The notes beneath the pieces are model-generated. The model was not told the DNA's origin. It searched no databases and was given only the letters and a program-made list of their open reading frames with translations. Below, in pieces: positions 32,553 to 40,316 of a DNA stretch of 50,895 nucleotides (its first letter is position 1; each line of letters opens with the position of its first letter). The translations under genes and the position numbers were made by a program. The stretch spans positions 1 to 50,895 of the forward strand of contig JAKPCT010000081.1 of assembly GCA_029553165.1 (NCBI GenBank), written 5' to 3'. This DNA is from Bacillota bacterium (lineage in GTDB: Bacteria; Bacillota; UBA4882; UBA8346).

Positions 32553-33377
32553 TTAAAGCGAGTGAATCTGTTCATAAGCACGAATTAATTCTCTCAAAAT
32601 TTGATCTGCTTCTGCTACCGGCATAGAATGTGGTCCAATTTCAGGTTGAGCTTTATTGATCAAACGATTGACTAAAATATTAGCCAATTTTGGATAATTG
32701 GTCAATTCCGGTCTGCGGTTAAGGAGATTTTTAATTAAATAATAATCTTCATGCGTTAAACTGTTAATAACCGGACTCCACCAGGGATACCGTTCAATAA
32801 ATTGATTGGTAGAATGAAAATTGGTATCGAAAACAGTTTTTGATGTTGAATAATTGACGAAATATTTATTGATTTTACGGAGCGGAATCTCTTTAACAAC
32901 AATTGTCCCGGCAGCATAGTCACCCAAACGCTTGCTGTTTTTGCTAAAGAACATCACTAAAAAACCAATGCTGTAAAAGATGAAAAAATCAATGGGACGG
33001 ATTAAATTCCGTAATAAAATGTCCCAAAAAGTGGGCGCATAACCTTGTTCTTTGCGGACTCTGATATTAAGAAGCTTTTTTCCGATTGTCTGACCATGCA
33101 TCACAGTCTCTAATATGATATAATAACCTAAACTGATAATCGCCAACATGGTGATGATTATAGTGCTGATTATTGAATTTTGATAACTGTTGATATTAAT
33201 ATTTAATGTAGGCAAAGCTTCAAGATTAAGGAGTCGTAATACCATAATAAAAGCAGATATCAGAATTCCTTGGATTGTTATATCTATTACTAATGCCAAA
33301 AAACGGGAACCAATACCGGCAATTTCATAATCAATCTCAACATTTTCAGGAGTAATTACTTGATAAATATCACTCAT
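32553..33377 (-). CDS. RDD-family membrane protein
   Basis: A 274-aa protein. The N-terminal half is an RDD domain with three or four membrane segments: AGIGSRFLALVIDITIQ holds the RxxxxxxD core, followed by GQTIGKKLLNIRVRKEQG and later KRLGDYAAGTIVV. The last 110 residues are soluble and unassigned. The start at 33377 has AGGAGG 9 nt upstream; a longer open frame to 33467 has no such site. It is divergent from the SpoIIM-family gene with 48 bp between them, the typical pairing in MoxR modules. Confidence 0.85.
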   Translation of the reverse strand: MSDIYQVITPENVEIDYEIAGIGSRFLALVIDITIQGILISAFIMVLRLLNLEALPTLNININSYQNSIISTIIITMLAIISLGYYIILETVMHGQTIGKKLLNIRVRKEQGYAPTFWDILLRNLIRPIDFFIFYSIGFLVMFFSKNSKRLGDYAAGTIVVKEIPLRKINKYFVNYSTSKTVFDTNFHSTNQFIERYPWWSPVINSLTHEDYYLIKNLLNRRPELTNYPKLANILVNRLINKAQPEIGPHSMPVAEADQILRELIRAYEQIHSL

Positions 33378-33425
33378 AATCTTATGTCCTCCTAATACAA
33401 TGAACAATACAATGAGGTGTTTTAA

Positions 33426-34490
33426 TTGAATCTTCCGTTTGTTATCAATCGTAAGGAACGTTGGCAACGTTTAAATGAACTTCTGAAAAAGATTGCCAAA
33501 AATAAACTTAGCTCATTAAGTAAAGCAGAATTAATCGAATTTAGTGTTTTATACCGCCAGGTAACCAGTGATTTGGCACTTGCCAAAACGCAGAAGTTAC
33601 CTCGGGAAGTAATCTCGTTTTTAAATGATTTGACTGCTCGAGCTTACAATCAACTCTATCGCTCTCAAAAAACCCGTTGGCAACAGATTAAAGAGTTGAT
33701 TATCATTGAATACCCACAATTAATTCGCCAAAATTGGAAGATAATCCTTTTTTCATTGGGAATCATTTTATTAGGATGGTTGTTTGGCTTTATTGGTTAT
33801 AACAACGGCCCCGATGTAGTATCGGCTATTATTCCGGAACAGTTTGGCCAAAGACTGGTTGAACATTATGAAACCAATACTTGGTTCAATGAACCACTGG
33901 CGGCTCGGCCATATGTATCAAGCACAATATTATTTAACAACATTCAGGTAGCGATTAACGCTTTTGCCGGTGGGATGATTCTCGGAACGTTCACGGTTTA
34001 TGCTTTGTTTTTTAATGGCTTTTTATTGGGGGTATTATCGGGAGTATTCCACAAGCAAGGTTACTTACTTTCATTTTGGGCAATGATTCTACCTCATGGT
34101 GTAATTGAGTTAACAGCAATTGTTTTAGCTGCAGCTTCCGGGTTTCTGTTAACGTATACAATCTTATTTCCGGGGCAGTATAGTCGTTCTGACGCGTTAC
34201 GGTTATACGGAAGAACCGCTGTTAAGCTCATCAGCGGAACAATCTTTCTGTTTTTGGTAGCCGGGTTAATCGAAGGTTATTTAAGTACAATTAGCACTGA
34301 AGTGATTCCGGAATTATACCGTTTAGTCTTTGCGGCGTTTACAGGTATCTTATTACTCTGGTATTTTAATCTGGGGCGAAATAAAACTCCTCGAAGAGGA
34401 ATTATCAACAAACTTTTTAAAAACTACCAGAGGATTTGGAGAATGAAATATCAATCGGAGCCGGAATTAAATAAAGAAAGGAATTATTGA
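33426..34490 (+). CDS. SpoIIM-family membrane protein
   Basis: A 354-aa membrane protein with a charged helical N-terminal region (about 1-95), then about five or six segments of the stage II sporulation protein M domain. Core features are FNNIQVAINAFAGGMILGTF, the aromatic NGFLLGVLSGVF and PHGVIELTAIVLAAASG. In true SpoIIM (about 200 aa) the same domain works with SpoIID and SpoIIP in engulfment; this longer form is the version found next to RDD and MoxR genes and is probably a separate family branch. The start is TTG with GAGGTG 6 nt upstream. Role in the module is not known. Confidence 0.85.
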   Translation: MNLPFVINRKERWQRLNELLKKIAKNKLSSLSKAELIEFSVLYRQVTSDLALAKTQKLPREVISFLNDLTARAYNQLYRSQKTRWQQIKELIIIEYPQLIRQNWKIILFSLGIILLGWLFGFIGYNNGPDVVSAIIPEQFGQRLVEHYETNTWFNEPLAARPYVSSTILFNNIQVAINAFAGGMILGTFTVYALFFNGFLLGVLSGVFHKQGYLLSFWAMILPHGVIELTAIVLAAASGFLLTYTILFPGQYSRSDALRLYGRTAVKLISGTIFLFLVAGLIEGYLSTISTEVIPELYRLVFAAFTGILLLWYFNLGRNKTPRRGIINKLFKNYQRIWRMKYQSEPELNKERNY

Positions 34491-34522
34491 AAAAAACTAA
34501 TGGTCGTTCTAATTAATATGGA

Positions 34523-35824
34523 TTAAATCGAACCTTGTTGTTTAAGTAGCAAGTAATGCTGTACCACTGTTTGGCTGATATTACTGGGTTCAACTTCTAA
34601 AATTTTAATATTGTTTAATGAAAGAATTCTAACTAACTTTTCACGCTCAGCCAAAAGTTCTAGCGCAGTACTTTTTAAATAAGCAGTGGTTTCATCGGTT
34701 ATTTGACAATCAGCAAGTTCTGATAAGCATTCTTTCTTAAGTAAGACACAGACAACCAAATGGTGTTTACTGAGGATCTTTAAATAATTGATCAGATCCC
34801 GGGCAGATTCTGGATCATTAATATCGGTATAAATAAAGAAAAGACTTCTTTTATTAATCCGGCTGTTCAGAAAACGAAATGCTTCGCGGTAATCACTCTC
34901 CAGCATTTCGGCCTGGAGATCGTATAACTGATTAACGAGCAGTTGCAGATGGGTTTTTCCTTTTCCGATAGGGACATAGCGCTCAACTTTTGAACTAAAA
35001 CTGATCGCCCCAACCATATCACCATGGTTCACGATATTATAGGCTAAATACAAGGCCGAATCTAAAATACAATCCATGCGGTTATTTTTGGAGTCAACTT
35101 GATCGAATAGCATCCGGCCGGCATCAAAACAGAGAAAGATGTTCTGATCTTTTTCCGGTTCATATTCATTGACAATCGGTTTACCATAATGGGCCGAAAC
35201 TTTCCAATTGATCTTCCGGTAATCGTCACCGGCCACAAAGTCCCGTAATTGTGAAAACTCACCGTTCATACTGAAAATTCGTTGCCGGTGAATACCGGCT
35301 AATTCTGTTTTGGTTTGTTGTCCAAATCGATAGTCGCCAATTTTATTTAAATTAGGAAACACTGCCAAGGGTTCTTGCAAGGGGATTTGGTATTGATAAG
35401 TAAAGAGACGTAATCTCCCCGAATATCTTAGATTCAAATTGCCAAAATTAAAACAACCGCGTTTATCGCCGGTAACCTGATAAGTGAACTCACAGGAACT
35501 GAAAGGTTTGACTACTAGTAATTGTTTTGTTTTTCCCTTGATGTTAACCTCAAATGGCGGTTCATCTTGGACTAAGAGCAATAATGACCGGTTTAAGGGA
35601 TTATTGATTACAACTTTGATGGTTGTTGCCTGATGTTGATATACAGGTTTGTCAAAACTTCGAACCGCTGTCAGCTTTGGTTCCCGCGTTGTCAAAAACC
35701 AGTCAATTAACCACAGGATAATAATCCCACCAATAACATAATGGAATAATGCTATTTTGGGGAAGATAAATATTAAACCGATATAACAACCTAATAATGC
35801 GAGGAAGGACCATGAAACAATCAT
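34523..35824 (-). CDS. DUF58 protein of the MoxR module
   Basis: A 433-aa protein with two N-terminal membrane segments (about 4-45), a beta-rich middle region, then the DUF58 core with REFSQLRDFVAGDDYRKINWK-like sequence (here FSQLRDFVAGDDYRKINW) and a von Willebrand A-like fold: CFDAGRMLFDQVDSKNNRMD begins the metal-site region, in which the usual DxSxS is not clear. It is the last gene of the minus-strand operon and begins 14 nt after moxR. In studied cases DUF58 proteins are partners of MoxR ATPases; the substrate is unknown. Confidence 0.88.
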   Translation of the reverse strand: MIVSWSFLALLGCYIGLIFIFPKIALFHYVIGGIIILWLIDWFLTTREPKLTAVRSFDKPVYQHQATTIKVVINNPLNRSLLLLVQDEPPFEVNIKGKTKQLLVVKPFSSCEFTYQVTGDKRGCFNFGNLNLRYSGRLRLFTYQYQIPLQEPLAVFPNLNKIGDYRFGQQTKTELAGIHRQRIFSMNGEFSQLRDFVAGDDYRKINWKVSAHYGKPIVNEYEPEKDQNIFLCFDAGRMLFDQVDSKNNRMDCILDSALYLAYNIVNHGDMVGAISFSSKVERYVPIGKGKTHLQLLVNQLYDLQAEMLESDYREAFRFLNSRINKRSLFFIYTDINDPESARDLINYLKILSKHHLVVCVLLKKECLSELADCQITDETTAYLKSTALELLAEREKLVRILSLNNIKILEVEPSNISQTVVQHYLLLKQQGSI

Positions 35825-35838
35825 TATCTTAATAACCT

Positions 35839-36786
35839 CTATCTTGGTACTTTGATCTCATGAAGAATCTGTTTTAAAATGTGGTCACTGGTTTTGCCGT
35901 CAATTTGCGCTTCCGGTTTGACAATCAGTCGATGCCGCAAGACATCTCCGGCTATCTCAATAATATCATCCGGAATAACATAATTGCGTCCTTGTGAAGC
36001 GGCATAGGCTTTAGCAACTAATATTACAAATATACCGGCTCTTGGACTGGCTCCAAGCATTAGTAAAGGATGATTGCGGGTAGCTTTAATTATTTGATAA
36101 AGATAGTCAAAGATTTCAGCCCGTACCTGAACCTGGTTTAATAATGACCTTAAAGCTAAAATTTCTTCAATTGTGACTACGGGGCTGATTTGATTCAAAT
36201 CCGTTTGACTGACAACCCCATTCTGATAATGCTGGTAGATTTGTGTTTCTTCGGTAGTGTCAGGATATGAGATGTTTAGTTTAAGTAAAAAACGGTCCAG
36301 TTGTGCTTCAGGCAATGGGTAAGTGCCTTCATATTCGATCGGGTTTTGAGTGGCGATCACCATAAAAATGGGTGATAACGGATGAATATTACCATCAACC
36401 GTTACTTGTTTTTCTTCCATCGCTTCAAGCAAAGCCGCCTGAGTTTTTGGAGGAGTTCGGTTGATCTCATCAGCTAATAATAAATCAGTAAAGATCGTGC
36501 CACTTTTAAAGATAAACTGCTGTTTATGAAAGTCGAACAAATTAGTCCCAATTAAGTCAAGTGGCATTAAATCCGGAGTGAACTGCACTCTCTTATATGT
36601 TGCTGAAATTGTTTTTGCTATAGCTTTGGCGGTTAAAGTTTTAGCTATTCCGGGAGGTCCTTCCAGCAAAACATGTCCACCAACCATCAATGATAATAAA
36701 ATACCACCGATCACTTCTTCCTGACCAATTACTACTTTTCGGATCTCAGATTTTACTTTTTCAAAAGTCAGTTGAATCTTTTCCAC
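35839..36786 (-). CDS. MoxR-family AAA+ ATPase
   Basis: A 315-aa AAA+ ATPase thought to act as a chaperone in maturing envelope or metal complexes. Walker A is LLEGPPGIAKTLTAKA (about 35-50), Walker B is LLLADEINRTPPKTQ (about 104-118), followed by AQLDRFLLKLNISYPD (sensor and arginine region) and the GASPRAG sensor 2 loop near 245. The start is GTG with AAGGAGT 7 nt upstream, and it overlaps the DUF4350 gene by 19 nt. It stands between DUF4350 and DUF58, as in other MoxR modules. Confidence 0.93.
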   Translation of the reverse strand: MEKIQLTFEKVKSEIRKVVIGQEEVIGGILLSLMVGGHVLLEGPPGIAKTLTAKAIAKTISATYKRVQFTPDLMPLDLIGTNLFDFHKQQFIFKSGTIFTDLLLADEINRTPPKTQAALLEAMEEKQVTVDGNIHPLSPIFMVIATQNPIEYEGTYPLPEAQLDRFLLKLNISYPDTTEETQIYQHYQNGVVSQTDLNQISPVVTIEEILALRSLLNQVQVRAEIFDYLYQIIKATRNHPLLMLGASPRAGIFVILVAKAYAASQGRNYVIPDDIIEIAGDVLRHRLIVKPEAQIDGKTSDHILKQILHEIKVPR

Positions 36787-37925
36787 TCTGATAACTCCTT
36801 TCGATAACGCTCGAGCGTGAGAGCAACATTTAAAAACTGTTTTTGAGGCACGGGCTGTTTTAAATTGTTGAAAAGGTTTTTTAAATCTGAATAATTTTTA
36901 TTAGTAATTGTTTCCAAATGTACAATCAGATCTTCAACAGGCGTATCCGGAGGATGTCCTGTAATCTCAATGATAGTTTTGAGCAACGCTGCGCTTAGAT
37001 TATCGATTACAATCTGTGATGCTTTGGCTTGCTGAAATAAACCGGCCAAAAAATAAACAAATTCGTCATAAGTACGTCCTTTAGCAAGAACTAACGGACG
37101 GGGCCTGCCAAAACGGGCTGCCAATTTCCAGAGGATCAGACTTAAATAACCAATTATATAAGCGAGTAAGATCACCCAATACTTCAAATCATTTGGATTT
37201 TGGAATGGATTTTGGGTTTTGGCAACCTGGAAGTCGGTAAGCCGTAAGTCAATTATTTTAATGATACCGCCATCCGGTTTCAACTGCTTGATTAATGTTC
37301 CAAATACAACGGCATTATTTGGATATTGCACTAAATTTTTATTACTCAGGCCATCAGGATCACTCCAAGTAATAATTGTGCCGGAACCATATTGTTGTTG
37401 GAAGATAATAAAGGTATCTTTATACTTATAAAATCCGGTGTCCGGGTTTGTGACTCCTAATAAATACTTATTATTAATTTTGTAGGGTAATCCTTGAAAC
37501 CATTGGTGCTTTGAATGAATAATTTTTTCACCTGAAAACTCAATCTGTTTAAAAACAGGTTGCTGATTTAATTCATCGTTAAGAAGATCAATTAGATAAG
37601 GACTTTCTTCGGTAAACTCAATCACAACACCGCCGGACTTGATCCAGGAAATTAACGCCTCTGGCTGATAGGATTCATTTATTGAACCGGAAATAAGGAT
37701 CAATAACGGACTATTATCAGTGGGAATGGTTGTGTCAGTTTTAGTTACCTCAAATCCTTGTTTAATTAAAAATCGTTTTAAAGCATTCATACCACCGGCA
37801 GTAGTACTTTCGAAGTCATATAAAAACACTGTTTGTTGCTGATTAGCGATGTAATTACTGAAAAACCAAATTGCAATTAAAAGAATTAAGGCAACCAATG
37901 AATACCATTTGAAATATTTACTCAT
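36768..37925 (-). CDS. DUF4350 membrane protein
   Basis: A 385-aa protein with an N-terminal membrane segment (about 5-25), a soluble DUF4350-like region (about 35-230, opening with a GGMNALKRFL helix and containing SPLLILISG), a second membrane segment (about 255-275, YWVILLAYIIGYLSLILW), and a C-terminal cytosolic helical tail. The topology suits an outer domain held at the membrane beside MoxR. ATG 37925 is chosen because GGTGA lies 5 nt before it; GTG 37934 is part of that site. It overlaps its neighbours on both sides. Confidence 0.82.
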   Translation of the reverse strand: MSKYFKWYSLVALILLIAIWFFSNYIANQQQTVFLYDFESTTAGGMNALKRFLIKQGFEVTKTDTTIPTDNSPLLILISGSINESYQPEALISWIKSGGVVIEFTEESPYLIDLLNDELNQQPVFKQIEFSGEKIIHSKHQWFQGLPYKINNKYLLGVTNPDTGFYKYKDTFIIFQQQYGSGTIITWSDPDGLSNKNLVQYPNNAVVFGTLIKQLKPDGGIIKIIDLRLTDFQVAKTQNPFQNPNDLKYWVILLAYIIGYLSLILWKLAARFGRPRPLVLAKGRTYDEFVYFLAGLFQQAKASQIVIDNLSAALLKTIIEITGHPPDTPVEDLIVHLETITNKNYSDLKNLFNNLKQPVPQKQFLNVALTLERYRKELSEWKRFN

Positions 37926-38676
37926 GAATGTCACCAGTAAATTTATTTAAATTGACATCTTTACAACCAATAATTTGCTCTGTCAATTCAGAAGCTTGAA
38001 TTGAATCTGCAAGAATACAGTTTTTTAATCCGTACCATTTTTCTTGGAATAAATAAAGCAGCTTGCAAAAATTCTTGAAAATCTGATGCTCAGCTCCAAC
38101 GGTTTTCCGAAGATACTTCTTAGTTTCATTATCACTGGTCTGCATTATTTTGGGTATCAAATTCTGCTCTTTTAAATAGAGCAATACTGCCAGGTAATAG
38201 AGGCGAACTGATTCCAAATACAATCCGGAACTTTGAAATTCATTAGCTTGAGCGATCATCTTTTGATATGAATTGTGAAATTGTTGGACTTCAGTTAGTT
38301 TAGTTGTAGATGCTGTTTTTTCTTTGGACCATAGTCTAATCAAAAAACAAATGATAACTATTGGTAAAATAATTACCAGTCCAATTGCGAGTTTGTAAAT
38401 TATGCGATCATCTTGATGCAGTTTTATTTTGGGAAATTTCGATTTATACCGATTTATGAAAGCGGTAATTTTACTCCAAATAGTTTTCAGCCATTGAAAA
38501 TGATCCGGATAATTAAACTTGGGATCCTTTAAGATTTCAGAAATATCTTCTTGCATCTGTAATCGATCGGCTGTAGTCGTTTGATTGGAGACACTTTCAG
38601 CCCAAGCCGAAACTGCGGAGAAAAGACTCAGAGAGCAAGCTATAATAAACAAAACAATCATTACTTTTGTATTCAC
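37918..38676 (-). CDS. DUF4129-containing membrane protein
   Basis: A 252-aa protein with an N-terminal signal sequence (about 1-27, ending SAVSAWAES), a soluble outer region of about 45 residues, a membrane segment (about 72-92), and a cytosolic C-terminal DUF4129-like domain with SVRLYYLAVLLYLKEQNLI and a Lys-rich helix. The GTG start overlaps the stop of the gene before it (GTGA, 4 nt), with GGAG upstream. DUF4129 proteins commonly accompany DUF58 and MoxR; no activity is known. Confidence 0.8.
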   Translation of the reverse strand: MNTKVMIVLFIIACSLSLFSAVSAWAESVSNQTTTADRLQMQEDISEILKDPKFNYPDHFQWLKTIWSKITAFINRYKSKFPKIKLHQDDRIIYKLAIGLVIILPIVIICFLIRLWSKEKTASTTKLTEVQQFHNSYQKMIAQANEFQSSGLYLESVRLYYLAVLLYLKEQNLIPKIMQTSDNETKKYLRKTVGAEHQIFKNFCKLLYLFQEKWYGLKNCILADSIQASELTEQIIGCKDVNLNKFTGDIHE

Positions 38677-39683
38677 TGATACATACTCCAGTTAACAAAA
38701 TTAGTTGATTGGTTATTAAAGGTATACATCAGATCAAAACCTTCTTTACGAATCACCAAATCATAATAGATAGCGGTTAAAGGGCCAAAATTAAATGGAG
38801 CAATAATACTTAAACATAAAAATAACAAAATGAATACAAAGATAATACCAATAACATAAATAAGCAAATTGTTATAAGTATTTAATAGGGCATAACCTAA
38901 AAGACCGATGGTTATAATTAAAAATAGAAGTATCATTGAGATTGCGAATATTATTAAATTACTAAAAATAAACGCCCCTATAACTCTCCAACGGTGTTTG
39001 GCCGGTAATGAAAAACTGCGGGTAATTGCTTTAATGATGTTAGCATCTTCAATTATGATTATAATCGGTATTAAAAAGAAAAAGGAATTGACGGCGAAAA
39101 TTAAGCCAAAATTTAATACATAATAGATTATTTGAATTAAGATTGCCAAAGCTGGATTAACAATCATTGCAATAAGAAAAGTAAAAAAGAAATTAATTGA
39201 TATAGTGGAAAATGATACAACCATTTGGAGCAGGAAGGCAAATATGAAGTAAAGAAAGATCCATACCCCTCTAAGTTTGCTCAGTACTCCCTTAAATGCT
39301 TCTTTAGCAGTGCATTGTTCACCAAGAAAACCGGCTTGAAAAAGCCGGATGCTTCCATGAACGTATAAAATACTCCCTACAAAAGAAGTTACCATGAACA
39401 GAAAACCTAATAAAATCAGGGCCAAAAACCCGACAAAACCAAGCTTTTGGCTTAACTGCGTGAAATAAAGTTCAAAGTTGAAATTATTCCAATCAATATT
39501 AGATGCCGGAATAATAGTAAGACTGACAGCCAAAATAATTATTAACGCCAGTAAGATGCATACAAAAGCCGGTAAAAACGAATAAAATATTACACCTTGA
39601 AAAGTCCAAAACCGCTCCCGCAGAATTGAGAATGAATTATCAAGGATATCTCTTAGGTCCATTGGTTTTAACAACTGTCGCAT
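38673..39683 (-). CDS. Multi-pass membrane protein at the head of the MoxR operon
   Basis: A 336-aa protein with about six membrane segments and an N-terminal cytosolic helix reading PMDLRDILDNSFSILRERFW, a feature of a broad group of uncharacterised membrane proteins. It has few charged residues except in the short KAITRSFSLPAKHRWR loop (about 215-230). It is the first gene of the minus-strand operon, before DUF4129. I do not recognise a named family. The ATG has GTTGAGGCGA upstream. A TATAAT on the minus strand near 39723-39728 may be its -10, but no good -35 is visible. Confidence 0.7.
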   Translation of the reverse strand: MRQLLKPMDLRDILDNSFSILRERFWTFQGVIFYSFLPAFVCILLALIIILAVSLTIIPASNIDWNNFNFELYFTQLSQKLGFVGFLALILLGFLFMVTSFVGSILYVHGSIRLFQAGFLGEQCTAKEAFKGVLSKLRGVWIFLYFIFAFLLQMVVSFSTISINFFFTFLIAMIVNPALAILIQIIYYVLNFGLIFAVNSFFFLIPIIIIIEDANIIKAITRSFSLPAKHRWRVIGAFIFSNLIIFAISMILLFLIITIGLLGYALLNTYNNLLIYVIGIIFVFILLFLCLSIIAPFNFGPLTAIYYDLVIRKEGFDLMYTFNNQSTNFVNWSMYQ

Positions 39684-39857
39684 TTAATAATCGCCTCAAC
39701 AGGTATATATTTTTAGTAATAATGATTATAAGCAATTACATATTCGGTACCAGTCATTATTTTCCTGCAATTTTCTTAAGATTTGCTGTTTTGAAAGAAA
39801 ATTAACAATCCGGTTTATTGGGGCGATTATTAGCTGAAGGTTAAAGTTAGAAGAATA

Positions 39858-39886
39858 TTGACAACCATAATCAGTAATAGTATAGT
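39858..39886 (+). promoter_or_regulatory. Promoter of the valS T-box leader
   Basis: TTGACA at 39858-39863 and TATAGT at 39881-39886 with a 17-bp spacer. The -35 is a perfect consensus. Transcription should begin near 39893. Confidence 0.85.
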
Positions 39887-40131
39887 ATATTAGAAAAAAG
39901 TGCGATGAACGAGAGGAGTAAGTTTGCGATAGGGGTAAAGAGAGGAATTGTCTGGTGTAAAATTCCCCCCTTGACAACTGAAGTCGCTCGTGAGCTGGTA
40001 TTGTGAAGTTTAATTTTCAATTGATCAAATTAATTGTAGCAATACCCGGGATTCTGCCCGTTACAGCTGAAATAAAGCGCCCGTAATAGAATTGAGAAAA
40101 CCAATTTAATTGAAAAATCAGTTTATTAATT

Positions 40132-40183
40132 GATTAAATCATTTTTGATTAAATCATTATCGATTAAATCATTATCGATTAAT
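40132..40183. repeat. 15-bp tandem repeat inside the valS T-box leader
   Basis: Units begin at 40132, 40147, 40162 and a partial one at 40177. Units 2 and 3 are identical, GATTAAATCATTATC; unit 1 differs in two bases. Each unit is partly self-complementary (GATTAAATC), so it could fold or simply lengthen the linker before the antiterminator. Confidence 0.9.
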
Positions 40184-40212
40184 TACGGGTATTTAGGTGG
40201 TACCGCGGAAGC

Positions 40213-40249
40213 AAAAACTTTCGTCCTATAGTCAGGATGGAAGTTTTTT
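40213..40249 (+). terminator. T-box terminator of valS
   Basis: AAAACTTTCGTCCT pairs with AGGATGGAAGTTTT around a short loop and is followed by seven T. It competes with the antiterminator containing the T-box sequence. Confidence 0.85.
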
Positions 40250-40316
40250 TAATTTTAAATGTAAAGTTAACTCTGGATCTTAATCATCTTATCAATTTAT
40301 TAGGAGGTTTTTGAAA

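Larger units (their letters stand above)
39893..40250 (+). promoter_or_regulatory. T-box leader, valine-specific, of valS
   Basis: Binds uncharged tRNA-Val and then lets transcription continue into valS. The T-box sequence AGGTGGTACCGCGGAA is at 40195-40210. Stem I has the GAGGAGTAAG segment on its 5' side and GAGCTG followed by GTA at 39998-40000 on its 3' side; GTA is a valine codon and is the likely specifier. The terminator helix is AAAACTT near 40214 with AAGTTTT near 40241 and a T run. A 15-bp tandem repeat sits between the stem II/III region and the T-box. The gap 39684-40316 holds no protein gene. Confidence 0.9.

Noticed and set aside
39726-39977. An 83-codon open frame on the minus strand upstream of valS
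   Set aside because: It runs through the valS promoter and T-box stem I, has no ribosome binding site, and its translation has no domain features.
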